Shown one piece after another: positions 10,302 through 23,345 of a stretch of 64,000 bases of DNA. This DNA is from Capillidium heterosporum (taxonomy: Eukaryota > Entomophthoromycota > Entomophthoromycetes > Entomophthorales > Capillidiaceae): NCBI GenBank assembly GCA_016630905.1, contig WBMQ01000003.1, positions 372,001-436,000 on the forward strand, given 5' to 3'. The notes beneath the pieces are model-generated. The model had not been told where the DNA came from and made no database searches. It saw only the letters and a list, made by a program, of their open reading frames with translations. The position numbers and the translations under genes were made by a program. Each line of letters begins with the position of its first letter. The stretch's first letter is position 1.

Positions 10302-13300
10302 CTATTTGTGTATAAGTATCTGAGCTTGAAAATTAAACTATGTTTGAAAATGACTAATAAAATTTTAAAGTAGAATAATTCTGAAATCAATCTAAATTAG
10401 AGGCTTACCTTGTTTATTAGTATTTACAGTTATACTTCAAACTTGGGTATTACTCATAGTAGCTTTTTATTGGTATATGTATTACGTTTCATAAGTATGT
10501 TCATCTTTAAACTCTTCGAAACTACTGCTCTTTGTGTTGAAATCAGTTTTCGAATTTCTCTTACGTTTGAAATTTCAACTTGAAACTTAAATTTAGTGGA
10601 AAGCTATTTGGAGTACTCAATGAATACAGTCTTCTCATAACTAAAGGTACATTTAATTGGATAGTTTTTGTAGATTGGATTTGAATATTGTTTAGATAGC
10701 TATAAGGAAATCCAAATTTGAAGACAAACGCCAAGTCCAATTGAAAAATATCAAGATGCTTTACCCAATATTTGCCTAGAGATGCTAACGTTGACAAAGA
10801 ACGATAATTTTCAACAGTAGGTTTATAAGTAACATATAAGTTGAGGTGATAAGTCTTTAAGGTTAATCTTAAAATGATATCAATACTAATACTTCTGCTG
10901 GATATCCTTCTAAACTAATTATATAGAATATACCACTTTGCAAGAGCAGCTATTTGCTTTATTTCAATAGTATTCCTTTGCTATATGTGAAGAAATTTAG
11001 TTGTAGCTACCTTATTAGGATACTTTGATTTATAGTTATATAGTTACTAAATTGACTGTATACTGATTTTAAAAGCAAGGAAGTATGATTAAAACTAAAC
11101 GTAGCTTAGTATCAAAGTTATTGTGATTTATAAATACGAAGGCTTATATGAAGGAAGTGTATCGAGTATATAGTTCAATTAATATCATTTTAGTACAACT
11201 GTAAAGCTAATTAAAGGTTTATTTTGGAATATATATAGTTTATATTGAACGATACATAGTGACATCTATTGCCACCTACTTAAAAACAGGTCCTCCTTTA
11301 TTCACAAGCTTTTATTACACTAGTATTTTCATATATACAATTTAATATGTATTTATAGTTTCTGCTATATTTAATATAAATTTAAAGATAGCCTTACCAT
11401 TGCTTTATTTCATTTACTTATTTTCTTGGACGATACCAAGGATCAAGCAAGTGCTGAAGGCGAAGGTTTAGTATTAGACTGGGGCCTTGATTGAATATTA
11501 CTATCGAGTTGTGCTTTTAAGTGAGTGCTAGCCTTGAGTAGTGCCTTTGATGGAGAGTTAATAACAGATTAAGTTTTGGGTAAGGTTTTAGATGGTGATT
11601 TCGATAGAATTATAAACGATCTTTGTGAGACTGAAATATGCCAATTCGAAGCTTTGACTTGCAATTTTTTGTGTACTTCCTTTGTTTAATCTTTGACTTT
11701 CATGTTGTCGGTTGGCACCTGGAGCATGATGATCTACTGGTACCTGGTGCTTGACTTTGCTGCTGCAGTGCAAATGGGATGGTGGTTAATTGCCACTATA
11801 TTTTCTGAGGTGGTTGTTGGCGTGGAACTAAGTGAATTTTAATTAGTGATTTGTACAGTTACTTCAACAGCAATTGATGACCTCAACTTTTTCAACCCTT
11901 TCAAACCTAGCTTTTTCAACTCTTATCTATATACCTGTTAGATTTTATCAATAATTTCAGCCCATACCTTTTTCACTCTTTTTCTTTCTTGTTCTTCATT
12001 ACACCCATTTTTCCTTCATTTTCTCAGTGAACTTATCTAGCCTATAACCACTATGGTGAAATACTTTATATAAACCCTTCCATCTTCACAGTCAATAATG
12101 GTACCTGAATAGCTATTATTGTAATATCTAACTTTATCTTTGCACTACTGTGTCTTGCATTTAAGAATAGATCTGAATCTCCTTAGAAAAAGCCCAGAGA
12201 GGATACGTTTAAAAAAACCAATATTGGATTGGTTAGAAATATACTTAGGATTTCGGATTCCAACTAGTTTGGTACCTTTGATCGTTTGTTTAAGACATCA
12301 GCTTCTGGGTTGCTAATATTGAAATTGGATCTAAGTTCCTTTAGATTATATCCACTACCTAATAGTGAAAGCCAAAGATAGAAATAAAGTACATGAGTAA
12401 AGTGAAGGGTTTCATTTTAACTTTTACATCCAAGGCAGCTCCTACTTATTTATATTCACATTCTAATATTTTTTCAATTATCTACGATTTCTTCAATACA
12501 TTAGCAGAAAATTGTAACTACATTTGAAAAAAGACTGAAGTATATTGGTTTTGAATTTATTAACTGTAAGTCGCTAGTCTTATAACTCATAGGTTTATTT
12601 ATTCCATAGCCCTATCCATTGATTTAGATATCCCTTCAACAGGGTGTGGCTGTGAATTGGGACTAAAAACGTTGACTGAAAGCTGAAATCGATACTTCAC
12701 AACACTATTCCTAACACTATATGGATGCTGATAAAATGGTTATTACTTAAATATAATAGTGTGGTTTTCTAAAGATTTGAAAACCTATATTATATGTATG
12801 TAGATGTACAGGGAAATAAAAAATCGATGCCATATCTATTCAATTTTGCATTCTATCTTCCAACTGGTGCCAAATTTTGTACCACTTACACAAAACTCTA
12901 GTACCTGTACTTTTAGATTTACATTGAACAGATGTGCCATTTATGATGAAGCATAGTTAAAGTTAGAGTACACTACTATATACTTAAATATTATAGCGAT
13001 CAATTGTATTGCAGAATATTATCGTGGTACAGTAAAGTTCAATGCAAGATGGTAAATAGTACCTTAAGGTATCATCAAAAATATTTTCCTTACTATAAAA
13101 TGAGTACAAATGTTGCTAAAAAAGAAATCAAGCTTTCGTAGAATTTTTATTGTGTAAATTTTATTCTTATAGACATTTACTTCAATAGTTATTCCAATAT
13201 AAACTTTACATTTAACTGATAGTACTGTTTTATATTTGATAGTTTGATTTTTTGCTCATTAATTACGAAAACAGCAGAGCTTTGATCCGTTTTTGAAAAC

Positions 13301-13585
13301 TTTGCCTGAAATAAAGTGCAAAGTACACTTGGATTATTGTTCTGAGGACAGTTGAAGTCGCTTTGCTGCGGGTTCCAAAATTGCAAAGTTTTTGAAAGAA
13401 CTCAGCATCGATTTTGTATAATTTACAACCTTTGTTTCCTTATAGAGGAAATAGGATTTTCAAAGACGTCTTTCAACAAACTCTCAACCCAAGTCCTTTC
13501 GAATAGGATACCGACTTATTTATTTGGTAGAAGCTTGCTCTTAAACTATAAATCAGGAGTGGTGCAAGTCAACTTTTATTCCAAG
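10302..13585. other. Long spacer with a possible decayed coding island
   Basis: Most of this is AT-rich with no gene. A patch at about 11430-11830 is richer in GC. Read on the minus strand it gives short Gln/Pro/Ser-rich fragments with no continuous frame, so it may be a decayed gene. A TATA-like TTTATATAAAC lies near 12063 on the plus strand without a clear gene behind it. The last 243 bases (13343-13585) are open in frame with CDC9 and are discussed as a finding. Confidence 0.4.
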
Positions 13586-16500
13586 ATGAAACGAAGTAAT
13601 AAAGGTACACCCATCAATAAGAGCCAACCTAAAATAAGGTATATCTTGAAGCTTATTATTTTAAATACTAAGACTACAGATTTTTATATATTTAATAGTG
13701 ATTTTTTTAATAATAAGGCCAAGAAAGTTGAGCCTACCAAAGATGAAGTAGCTGTAAATAATGAAGAGATTGATAAACTTGACGAAAGTTTAAACGATAT
13801 AAAAATAGATGTTAAAGCCGAGGAAACTGAGTCAGAAAATACAAGTCCACCTACTGTTAAGTAAGCTTTAAATTATTTTATCTTAGTCTTACTTTTCTTT
13901 TTCCTCTAAAAGTGACATCGAAGATAAACCGGAAGTCGAACAAAATGAAGAAATTAAAGTGGAATCTGAATCCGACATCAAGGCAAACAAACCAAAAGCT
14001 ATCCACCCCATGTTTGGCAATGTTAAAAATCCGTACATACTTTTTATTTACTATTATTGACTTTTTGATGTAGTAAGCAGGAGGAAAAGTTATTACCCGG
14101 TCAGCCTTTAAGTACGTTGCTGAAAAAAGAATTAGAGGAAAAGCAAGCTTTAGCTGAATTAAATGCCGATAAAAAGGACGATAGCTCAACCGAGTAATAG
14201 CCACATATTTTATTCCTTTAATACTAACTTTATTGGAATTAGCTTGATGTACAGTGACCTTTGTCAAACTTTCGACAAGATTGAAAACACACCTAAAAGG
14301 TAATTCATATTTTGTATGGCAACATGGATTAAGGTATTGAACTCTAGGTTAGAAAAGATATCGATATTGAAGAATTTCTTTTTGAGGTTGTTGAAGAAGT
14401 TCGATAATGAACCCAATCAAGCTCAACAATTATGGATAAGCATCTACTTGTGTCTCAATAAGGTATCCTTTTACATCCTTCTTCCAAATAGGTTTTAAAC
14501 ATGTATAAAAACTTTAGGTAGCGCCTGAATACGAAGGCTTAGAACTGGGTTTAGGGGAAAGTTTGTTAGTCAAGGCAGTGTTGTCCGCTTCACCTATATC
14601 AAAAGATCGACTGAAGGTAGCGATGCAACAGTTGGGAGATTTGGGTAGAGTTGCTCAGGTGTGTATTTTTTAATGTTTAAAACAATGAATTTAAAGGCTG
14701 TTTTAGCAAAATATGGGCACCCAAATGAGTCTACATAAACCTAAGCCTTTAACTTTGAACAAAGTATTTGAAAATTTGAGATTGATTGCCAAAACCAAGG
14801 GTAACTCGGTAAGTTGTCAATTTTATACCAATAGAATTTATTTATTAACTTTTATTTGGCTTATCTAGGCCCAGAAATTTAAAGTGGATACTATAAGGAA
14901 GATGCTGATATCCTGTGCTGATAACGAAGTTCGCTTTTTAATCCGGTAAGTCTTTAAGTATTGTTTTGTCGACTGAAGTTTTTAATTTCAATTTGTAGTT
15001 CGCTGGAAGGGAAGCTACGTATTGGTTTAGCTGAACAGACCGTACTGGCAGCTTTGGCCCATGCTGTATTGGAGTTCAAAAGTAGCCTATTTCAAAATAT
15101 TTAGCCATTAACCTTCTTTTTACACAATAATAGCTAAAAAGAAACTTCCAAAAGAGACTATGGAGGAGAAATGTAAGGAGGCGGTTGAGATTATCAAAAC
15201 TGCTTACTCAGAACTTCCCAACTATGAATTGGTCGTACCCAAGTTGCTGGAGTTTGGTATTTCGGATTTAAGTTTGTACTGTAAACTTACACCTGGTAAA
15301 GTTTTTACACGCTTTAATTGCTTTGACTTGGGAAAATAACTAACCTAATAATTTAGGCATCCCAATAAAGCCTATGTTGGCCCACCCTACCAAGTCTATT
15401 GTGGAAGTTTTGGATCGGTTCGAGAAAGTTAAATTCACTTGTGAATATAAGTACGATGGAGAACGGGTTCAAGTAAGTTGAATAGTTTATAATTCAAGCT
15501 TATATTTAATCTATTAGTTACATCGACTTCCCAACGGTTCAACGAAAATATACTCTCGAAATTTGGAAGAAATGACTTCCAAGTATCCCGATCTTATCAA
15601 CTCTATCCCCCAAGTAAATTATTTTGCAAAGCGTTTCGTTAATGAAAATAGTTCTTGAACAAAGAGACCGAATCGTTTGTCCTAGATTGTGAGGCAGTAG
15701 CCTGGGATGCCAATGCCAAAAAACTTTTACCTTTCCAAATACTATCTACTAGGAAGCGGAAAGATGTCCAAGAAGCAGATATCAAGGTCAAAGTTGTACT
15801 CTTCGCCTTTGATCTCCTTTACCTCAACGGGCAATCCCTCCTCCGTACTCCGTTACAAGAACGCCGTCAGTTACTACAGTCCTCCTTCCAAGAAGTCAGC
15901 GGTGTATTCAGCTTCGCAAAGAGTGAGATCACCGACCAGGTGGACGATATCCAAGTCTTCCTCGATAGCTCGATAACGGACAACTGTGAAGGGCTTATGA
16001 TCAAAGTGTTGGAAGGTATGGAATCGAGTTACGAACCAAGCAAACGCTCCCGAAACTGGTTGAAGGTGAAGAAGGATTATCTGGACCAGTTGGGGGATTC
16101 GTTGGATCTAGTCGTCTTGGGAGCTTACTTTGGTACAGGGAAACGGACAGGAACTTACGGCAAGTACTTGTTGGGCTGCTACGACCCTCAGTTGGAACAG
16201 TTTCAGGCCACCTGCAAGGTAAATATTTTTAAAGATGAATTTGGGCCTAAAGTTACATAGATCGGAACTGGGTTCTCGGAATTGGATTTGAAGACTCATT
16301 TCGAAGACTTCAAGGATCTCATCATCTCAGCACCTAGGACCGATTACAAACTACCCGATACCAAAATCTTACCCGATGTTTGGTTCAAGCCGGATATGGT
16401 AAATTTAAACCTATCTTCGTATCTAATACCATTTCGATATTTTAGGTCTTTGAAGTGAAAGCTGCCGACTTCTCGTTATCACCCATCTACAAGGCAAGTT

Positions 16501-16747
16501 TTAGCAGCATCGAGGCTGGTAAAGGTATCTCTTTACGGTTCCCTAGGTTCATAAGGATTCGGGAGGACAAGAAGGGAGAAACTGCTACTGACTGCGATCA
16601 GGTACATATTTCTTGTGATTTTCTTTTGTTTATATGCTTTTTTAGTTGAAGAAGATGTATATGGAACAGCAAATCATCGCTAATGCCAGCAAGGAGGATG
16701 TATCGAATAAGAAAGTTAGATATGCTGATGATGATTTTGAATACTAA
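13586..16747 (+). CDS. CDC9: ATP-dependent DNA ligase I (CDC9/LIG1)
   Basis: Seventeen exons code for 788 residues. The 16 introns are 38 to 61 nt long and average about 50. Exons are 13586-13638, 13699-13860, 13913-14032, 14074-14193, 14243-14299, 14348-14462, 14518-14658, 14707-14808, 14869-14945, 14999-15081, 15134-15295, 15357-15472, 15518-15613, 15652-16218, 16261-16398, 16446-16601 and 16646-16747. The enzyme seals nicks in replication and repair. A PCNA-binding box, QPKISDFF, is created at residues 14-21 when the first intron is removed. An acidic linker, the helical DNA-binding domain and the nucleotidyltransferase domain follow. The catalytic lysine is K429 in [10 protein letters not shown]. 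Later motifs visible are [31 protein letters not shown] and [10 protein letters not shown], and the OB-fold domain closes the protein. All joins keep phase, so the model is strong. Confidence 0.95.
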
Positions 16748-18185
16748 ATGAAGAGAATTTTGAGAGAGTGCATTAAAGTGCTTTATATTTAGATGTTGTA
16801 AGGCTATCTTTTAGGTTTAATAACTATACATTTGAAATTTCTAGTTGTGGCACTAAATTTCGACTTTCTTTACATCTGATGTATAATCAAATGTTTGAAA
16901 TTAGCCTTTTTATAAGAACTATACAAGCAGAAGTAATTGTGTAATCTACAACTACAGCTTATTCTAATGAAACTTGCTATTTCATTTATACTACTAGGTT
17001 TTGCCTTTGGTCTTGGTATTGTTTATTTATTTAAAGCTCTACATAAGTAACGACGAATCGCCGAACCTAGAAGTTAGAGCTGTTCCTTATATTTTCATTT
17101 TAAAAGCTTTCAAAGACTCCTAGAATCTTGACTCTTATATCCTTTCTTACATCTATTAGTACACTGGACCTCAGTAATCTTTACGTTTTCAAGCATTTAC
17201 AACTGTTTGATGTTTTGTTTTTTATCAAGTAATCCAGTTGTAAAAGCAGTTTCATGTTATCTCAATACATTGTATCCATGCATTTGCAGTCATGAAATTG
17301 GAGCTGAGTTATTGAAAAAAGCATTTACATATCTATATTTCAACGCCTCCTTTTCTTTGACAAGCAATGATTCCTCTTTTTGGATACTGGATTCTAGCAA
17401 ACTATTTTAGTTTGTGCAATGCTTACCTAATTTTAAGATTAAATAGACAGTCTAAAGTCTAAACTATGCAAAGTTTGCTGGAAGACCAGCATTTGGAAAG
17501 CAGGCCTAATAACCTAGTATTCGTTTTCAATATCTCAGCTAAGACTGAAGGTCAAATATAGCTGCATATAGTAAACTCAATAATTTTAAACTAAAATCAT
17601 AGAACCTAGCAAAGACTTTATATTATCTACGAGGTATATAAAAAGGAAGGATGGTAAACGAGCCGTTTTTAGATCTTGTCAATCTATACTCAATTGTACT
17701 TATATAACAGATTAAGAATTAAACCATTTCCAGCAGGCCCTTATTGGTAATGAACTCGATCAAATTGCAAAATTGATAATGAAGAAAGTATAATACAGCA
17801 CCGATACGGTAAATCTTTCTGAGTTAAATCAAGAAATGGGAACTTTGATGGATGCTTTACTTCTCGCCAATAGTATTCCGAAAAAATTTGGTGATGCTTG
17901 TCAGACGAGAGTAGCATGTGCCTGATGAAGCATTCGGTTTGATTTATTTACAGCCAGTTTATATTCTACTGGATTAAACATTTAATTTTAGCCACAGAAG
18001 TTTATTTTCAGATAGTATACTGGTGTATAGTATTGTAGAAGCAACTTGTGACAAAGATAGCCTATAGTATTCTTATTTAGGCTCGGCTTTTAAAGGTATA
18101 TAGAAAAGGTCTATCAAAACTTCCAAGTTACCTTTACAAGCTGTAGGAAGAATATCAAAATCTTAAAACAAGAAAACATAATAAA
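16748..18185. other. AT-rich spacer
   Basis: No convincing gene was seen. A 27-codon frame from an ATG at 16967 encodes a hydrophobic peptide that could be a leader of a lost gene. A 67-codon frame at 17207-17410 does not begin with a recognisable protein. Confidence 0.45.
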
Positions 18186-18700
18186 GAGGTTCCAAAATAT
18201 GAAATACATACATCAGAGGCACTACATATTATTCGATCTCAATCCCCAAATGGTATTTCGGGAAGGCCTTGACACAGCGAAGACGAGCTCAACATTAAAT
18301 TTGTCGAAGCGATTTACAACTGCGTCTATATATTCCTGAAGTACAAGTGTAAAATTCGATCAGACTACTCATTGCACCAAGCTGCTATCCACAGTGATGG
18401 CTGAGCCGGGTACTCGACAACTAGCTCTATCCTCAAGTCCATCAATTCAAGCAACTTCTAACATCGAGCTGATCTTCTCCAATATTAACTAAAGCTTAAA
18501 CTTATTTATGTTGGACCGCAAAGCGGTCCTGATTACTCAACAGCAAGGCAGTTTAAAACAGTTAGTACCAAATTTGATACCATTAACACGACCATAAATT
18601 TTCAGTTCAAGTTGCGAAAGCTGAAAGTAGAACTCTAATTTGAGAACTTGCTTGATCAACACTCCCTGTTTCTTATATACCTAAAAAGGCGAAATCTATC
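18186..18700 (+). mobile_element. Decayed Merlin/IS1595-like DNA transposase fragment
   Basis: Translated pieces across this stretch match the order of motifs in the ISXO2/IS1595-type (Merlin) transposase domain. These are a Lys/Tyr-rich strand, then IHSDG-AGYS with a stop where a Trp is expected, an INSSNF segment, and SNIELIFSNI in a neighbouring frame, recalling the family's VNHSxNF...NIExxWxxxK. Several stops and frame changes show that it is a relic. I could not find terminal inverted repeats. The call rests on motif order and spacing, so it is tentative. Confidence 0.42.
18513..18529. repeat. Perfect GC-rich 7-bp hairpin
   Basis: The arms GGACCGC (18513-18519) and GCGGTCC (18523-18529) are perfectly complementary around an AAA loop. 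They stand out in AT-rich DNA inside the transposase relic. A role is unknown. Confidence 0.7.
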
Positions 18701-19291
18701 AGTGATGGTAAAAAGTGCAAGTATTACACCCAGTAGCTTATAAAGGTGTAGCTGATGATGTGTATTTATGCGTATTTAAGTGGTATGGACGGCATTCTAC
18801 GTATTTGTAACTGATTAGTCATTATAGTTTGCTCCATGCTGGCTATTTCTCAATACCCAGTCTATAGTACGCTTAAGCTATTTGAATTAAAATTGTATTT
18901 ATTATTATATTTTTACATATGAAATTTGATTCATATCTAAATTTGATACTTAAAATGTATGGTATAAAATATTTATAACAAAAGTATTCATACCCTAAAG
19001 CTTTGATAATGATTCCTAAATTTGATATAGCCATCATCACTTGTATTCAAATTATAAAGTAGACTTGGAAGAAATGTATCACCTGTAATAAAGACTAAAT
19101 AATTCGAATCTCACCTACTGAAATATACTTTATCAACCATCAAAATTGAAAGTGAATTTTTATTTTACATTAGATTCAATTGTTCGCTGATTATTGAAGT
19201 AGATAGAAATATACATATATAGAGAATGTACCATGAGAGAGTTGAGTTAAATTAGATTGTATCCAAATACTGTGCCACCAAACCAAAGTTT
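18701..19291. other. AT-rich spacer
   Basis: Nothing beyond AT-rich sequence was seen between the transposon relic and the 3' end of the ankyrin gene. Confidence 0.5.
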
Positions 19292-20872
19292 TCAGACCTT
19301 GTACCGAATTGGCAAAGGAGGCAGTGGTTTCTTTGATACAGTTGGGCTGTTAGTTAAAATGGAAGCAGGCTCGAACTTCTTACGAACAGTAGCAACGTCG
19401 TAGCTTCGAACTTTAGTCTGTCGGAACATGCGCAAATTGTCGTTCAAAGGCTTGATAGGTACTCGATTCTTCAAGTAGGCTTGGTGGAGCCGGTGGATTA
19501 TTCTATTGTCCTCAGTAAAGTCCCAGTAACTATACCCGTTTATAGCGTAGTTCAAATCCAAGTTCCGGCCTGCGAACTCCAACAGCGTATCTACACTAGT
19601 AATGTCGTTCTCCATACAGGCTACATGCAAGCAAGTTTTGCCATCGTCATCAGTAGTTTGGATTTCAACCCCATACTCCAACCAGAATTCCAACATGGTA
19701 TTCTGTCGAGCTTTGGCCGCTACGTGTAACCAGTTCCACCCTTTACGTACCATGCGGTAGTTGATTAGATCTTCTTCACCACCGCACCGTTCCAAGGTAG
19801 CTTGGGCAAGTTGCTTGTCACCGACTTTAGTCGCGTAGTTGAGGACAGTTATAGGGTCAAATTTGACTCGGTTCCCTTGAAGTCTCAGTCTTCTTAGGCT
19901 TTTGTTCTTGGACAGGCATGAAATGAGCTTGCGAGTAGTGTGTAGAGGCTCTTTCAGTTCTGTTGAGGACATGGAAGATGGAGAGGAGGTGTAGGACCGC
20001 TGTACTAGCTCTGGGGTTGCTGGCAAGGATTCACTGGAGGATGCTAACGTTAGACCATCTAGGTACTTATTGGGGAGGTACATGGATTCCAAACCGTTGT
20101 TGTCAATGAGCGATAGAGTAGCTTCCGACTTGTTTTTTATTGGGATCTTGTGACTAGGTGTCGACTTGATTTGATCAACAACTTGATTCAGAAGCTCTTG
20201 GTCAAACAGCTTCATGTTCAGTTGCATGGGTCGATACCGGTGCGTCAATTGCAAATTTTGGAAAAGAGATCTCGTCTCCTGCGAATCGGCACAATCCACT
20301 GGTTTGTACTTCAACTTGTTACGAGCGTTGCAGTTAGCTCCCAGCTCCAACAGGATATTGACCGTACTAGCCATCCCGAAGAAGGCAGCCAGATGTAGAG
20401 CCGTGTTGTCATTTCCACACCGCTGGTTCAGAAACTGGTTCAGGCTTTCGTTGTCGAAGCTGTTGTCAACCAGAAAGTTGATAAGGTAGTTGGCTACCTC
20501 TTCATCGCCACTAACTAGTGCCATGTGCAGTAGGTTGAGGGATTTTATAGTTTCCCCAAGCAGACCTTTGGCATCGAACATATACTCGGGTTGATGGTGG
20601 AACCGGTTGGTGTCGTTGGCATATTTAAACTGCAGTATAAAGTGGTAGCTGAACTCAAAGTCAACTTCCAATAGCTGACGTACCAAGTTGAAGCTGTCGT
20701 CGCTGAGTATGGCATCGGCCAGATCCCTACCGAACTTGTCCAGCTTCTTGGGGGTCACCGTTTCGTTGCTGTAAGTATCTACCAACTTGCCACCTTTCAA
20801 GGTAGATACCTTGTTGATGGCGGTTGTAGGGTGGCTAGGTAACCTGTAATGGGTAAGTATGGAATGAGGCAT
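19292..20872 (-). CDS. Ankyrin-repeat protein
   Basis: A single-exon frame of 526 residues starts at the first ATG. Ankyrin repeats are visible in two groups. The first lies at about 110-190, including DNTALHLAAFFGMASTVNIL followed by ELGANCNARNK. The second lies at about 378-445, including WNWLHVAAKARQNTMLEFWL and KTCLHVACMENDITSVDTLL. The centre (about 270-310) is Ser/Thr-rich and probably disordered. The C-terminus ends in a Pro motif, KKPLPPLPIRYKV, that could bind SH3 or WW domains. No other catalytic or membrane feature was seen. The gap between the groups holds a short LRRLRLQGN stretch that is too short to call a leucine-rich repeat. The likely role is a cytosolic scaffold or adaptor, but I cannot assign a specific ortholog. 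Confidence 0.88.
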   Translation of the reverse strand: MPHSILTHYRLPSHPTTAINKVSTLKGGKLVDTYSNETVTPKKLDKFGRDLADAILSDDSFNLVRQLLEVDFEFSYHFILQFKYANDTNRFHHQPEYMFDAKGLLGETIKSLNLLHMALVSGDEEVANYLINFLVDNSFDNESLNQFLNQRCGNDNTALHLAAFFGMASTVNILLELGANCNARNKLKYKPVDCADSQETRSLFQNLQLTHRYRPMQLNMKLFDQELLNQVVDQIKSTPSHKIPIKNKSEATLSLIDNNGLESMYLPNKYLDGLTLASSSESLPATPELVQRSYTSSPSSMSSTELKEPLHTTRKLISCLSKNKSLRRLRLQGNRVKFDPITVLNYATKVGDKQLAQATLERCGGEEDLINYRMVRKGWNWLHVAAKARQNTMLEFWLEYGVEIQTTDDDGKTCLHVACMENDITSVDTLLEFAGRNLDLNYAINGYSYWDFTEDNRIIHRLHQAYLKNRVPIKPLNDNLRMFRQTKVRSYDVATVRKKFEPASILTNSPTVSKKPLPPLPIRYKV

Positions 20873-22736
20873 CTGGATTAGTTAAATTACAAAGATGAAG
20901 CAGAAACTATTGATTTCGAGTCCTTAAACTTTTTAAGCTGCTGTTTCGAAAGCGTCCAACAGAACTTTGTGGCAGCGCTTCGGTTGCTTTGAATTAAAAG
21001 TTTGAAACTCTCATTTCCCTATCTCGAGCTTTGTGGTCGAACTGCTTTCACCCATAACTTCATTTGGAAGCTCTTTATTGTCTCTACGTTTCAACTTGTA
21101 ACGGAAAAGGCGAAGTTTTGCTTGGCCAATTTACGTCAATTTAACTGCCAGCCCAGTTGGATTTCTAGGAGTTGGGAAATAAATTACCTAATTTACAAAG
21201 GAATACATTTAGGGTATATATTTAGCATACATATCATCAATGCCATACCTACACTCCTTGTTTAAACCGTTGGTATTGCAACGACCATCATACTTTAATT
21301 ACTACTTTTTAGTTAGCAATATTTAATTAATGTTTAAAGTTGTTTTGGGCTGGGTGTCGATATCCATTCTTTGTATATCATACATCTAGAACATAGCTTT
21401 GGAACGTATGTTGGTAACTATGATAAATAAACCCTGGAAGCATAAAGTGTAGATTAATAAGTTTTATAACAACTGATATATTGAATTTTTTAATTTAAAA
21501 CAGTACGAGTGTAGATACTTTATCTCATTGCTAGAATAGTATTGCATCATGGAATATACGATCCAAGAGTATTCCCTAACGTTCTTGAAAGCTATACCAT
21601 CGTCTAGTTTTTAAATTTACGGTTATAAAGTAGAGTTTTAAACCATCGACAAGAATCCAGCTTAGATGATGTAGAACTACAATACTATCAAAAGTTTTTT
21701 GGTCAAGCAAGTAGCTGGGATTGCTATGATGATGTTCTATTCTTATCCTAATATCTATGTTGGTTTGATTAAAATTTGCTTTGAATATAAGTAACCAAGT
21801 ATATAGTTGTACTCTTGCTAGATTTGCCATTATTAATTCATTAACTTATTACTTCTGAACAGTTATATACCTTTGCAAACTAACTTATAAAATATCCTAT
21901 AAGTAATATCTCTAGCTGATCCAAAAAATTCAGATATATTGTGTAATTTATGAAAGTATACTGAAATGACCAGCTTTTAACTAATTAATTTATTCAAATA
22001 GTATAATATTTTGCATATGACGAACTGCTCTAAATACTTTAAGCTTTGCTATCCAAATTCGAAGCGATCTTACATGACAGTTATTATATAAATATTAGCT
22101 ACTTTTCAACAATAAAAGACTAAACTACATTGTTATGTATGTACTTAGAACATTACTAATATATATAAATCAAAATCAAAAATTTTGAGGCTCATGTAGA
22201 TAAATTCGATAGATGGTATAATTCCAATCCATTATTGAAGGGATAGCTAACTATAATAGCGATATTTTACTAAGAAATATTTAGTACTAACATCAGTTGG
22301 AAAAATAGTGGTATCTTGGAATTAGGAAGCATTAAATTCATGTTGATAAATCTTGGCGAAAGGTGTGGCTCTAATCTATTACAGTAAATTGGCCAAGTAG
22401 TATTTAGAAGGAACAATGAAAGTTGTAAAAAAAGACAAGTACAAATAAAAACAAGTTATCTTTAATATTTCTGCATTTTATTTGTGCCTATAACCTTCGC
22501 ATATTAGGATTTGGACATAGTCCAAGGAAACTTGGATAGAATTTTGATGTCAGCAACCCAGAGACCAACTTAAATAAAGATCCAAAGGTACTGAATTAAT
22601 TGAAAATAGAAGCGATAAATATATCTCCAACCTATTTGAATCATATTCTTTCCATATTTTTGCAAGACAGAAGATTCATCAATGCACAGATGACAATTGT
22701 GGCATCGATGTGATACACTACAGCACTTATCGCCAA
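20873..22736. other. AT-rich spacer
   Basis: No supported gene was seen. The frames at 21002-21265 and 21576-21830 show no family motif and have codon patterns like the surrounding spacer. Confidence 0.45.
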
Positions 22737-23345
22737 AATGCAGTCGGAAATTGTATGGATAGAAGATGATGGTATTTCACAACAGTAAGTACCATCCAAT
22801 TAAATATATCAAGATTTTATAGAGTTCAGAATGATGAGGTATCGAGAGTACTAGCTCTTTTCATCACCAGGTTCAAAAGTAAGAGTTGCTCATCAAAATC
22901 TTAAACCTTCACTTTAACAAATGTTGCATGCTTTACCACGGAAATTGGAGTGATGATTGCTTGACATCTCAAGCAAACCACAACAGCTCAACTAGTTTCT
23001 GGATACAGCAATTAAAGTGTAGAAATCTCCAGATCAGAACCATACGGAAAGATGAGCCGAGAAGTTGCACAGAATATTACTCAGTTTCATTTGCATCGAA
23101 AGTCCATATTCTATCGAAAGCACTTCTCAAGACTAATGTTTCCTCAAACCATATGTTTAAAGTTAAACCTCCCTCTAAAGCTGCACTCAAATTATTATTC
23201 CCATCAGCTTCCTCATCTAAAAAGTATGCGATCCCTGCATTGAAATATGTGTTAAAGATCAAGTCTTTATTCAAGACTCAATATCAGTTTCCATCCAAAA
23301 GAGGTGAGAGAAATAAAGCAATGAGATTATTAGTTTATATATAAA
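22737..23345 (+). other. Possible gene relic with a GT-AG intron
   Basis: An ATG at 22737 opens a short frame (MQSEIVWIEDDGISQQ). It runs into a well-formed 38-nt GTAAGT...TATAG intron and resumes in phase as VQNDEVSRVLALFITRFKSK before stopping soon after. Downstream, 22928-23344 is open for 138 codons on the plus strand, and the opposite strand is also partly open. I recognise neither product. This could be a decayed gene or a chance pair of splice sites. Confidence 0.25.

Noticed and set aside
15707-15976. 89-codon frame inside CDC9
   Set aside because: It is an out-of-frame shadow of a conserved ligase exon.
16967-17110. Small gene from the hydrophobic 27-codon frame joined by a 24-nt intron
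   Set aside because: The intron would be far shorter than any other intron here (36-61 nt).
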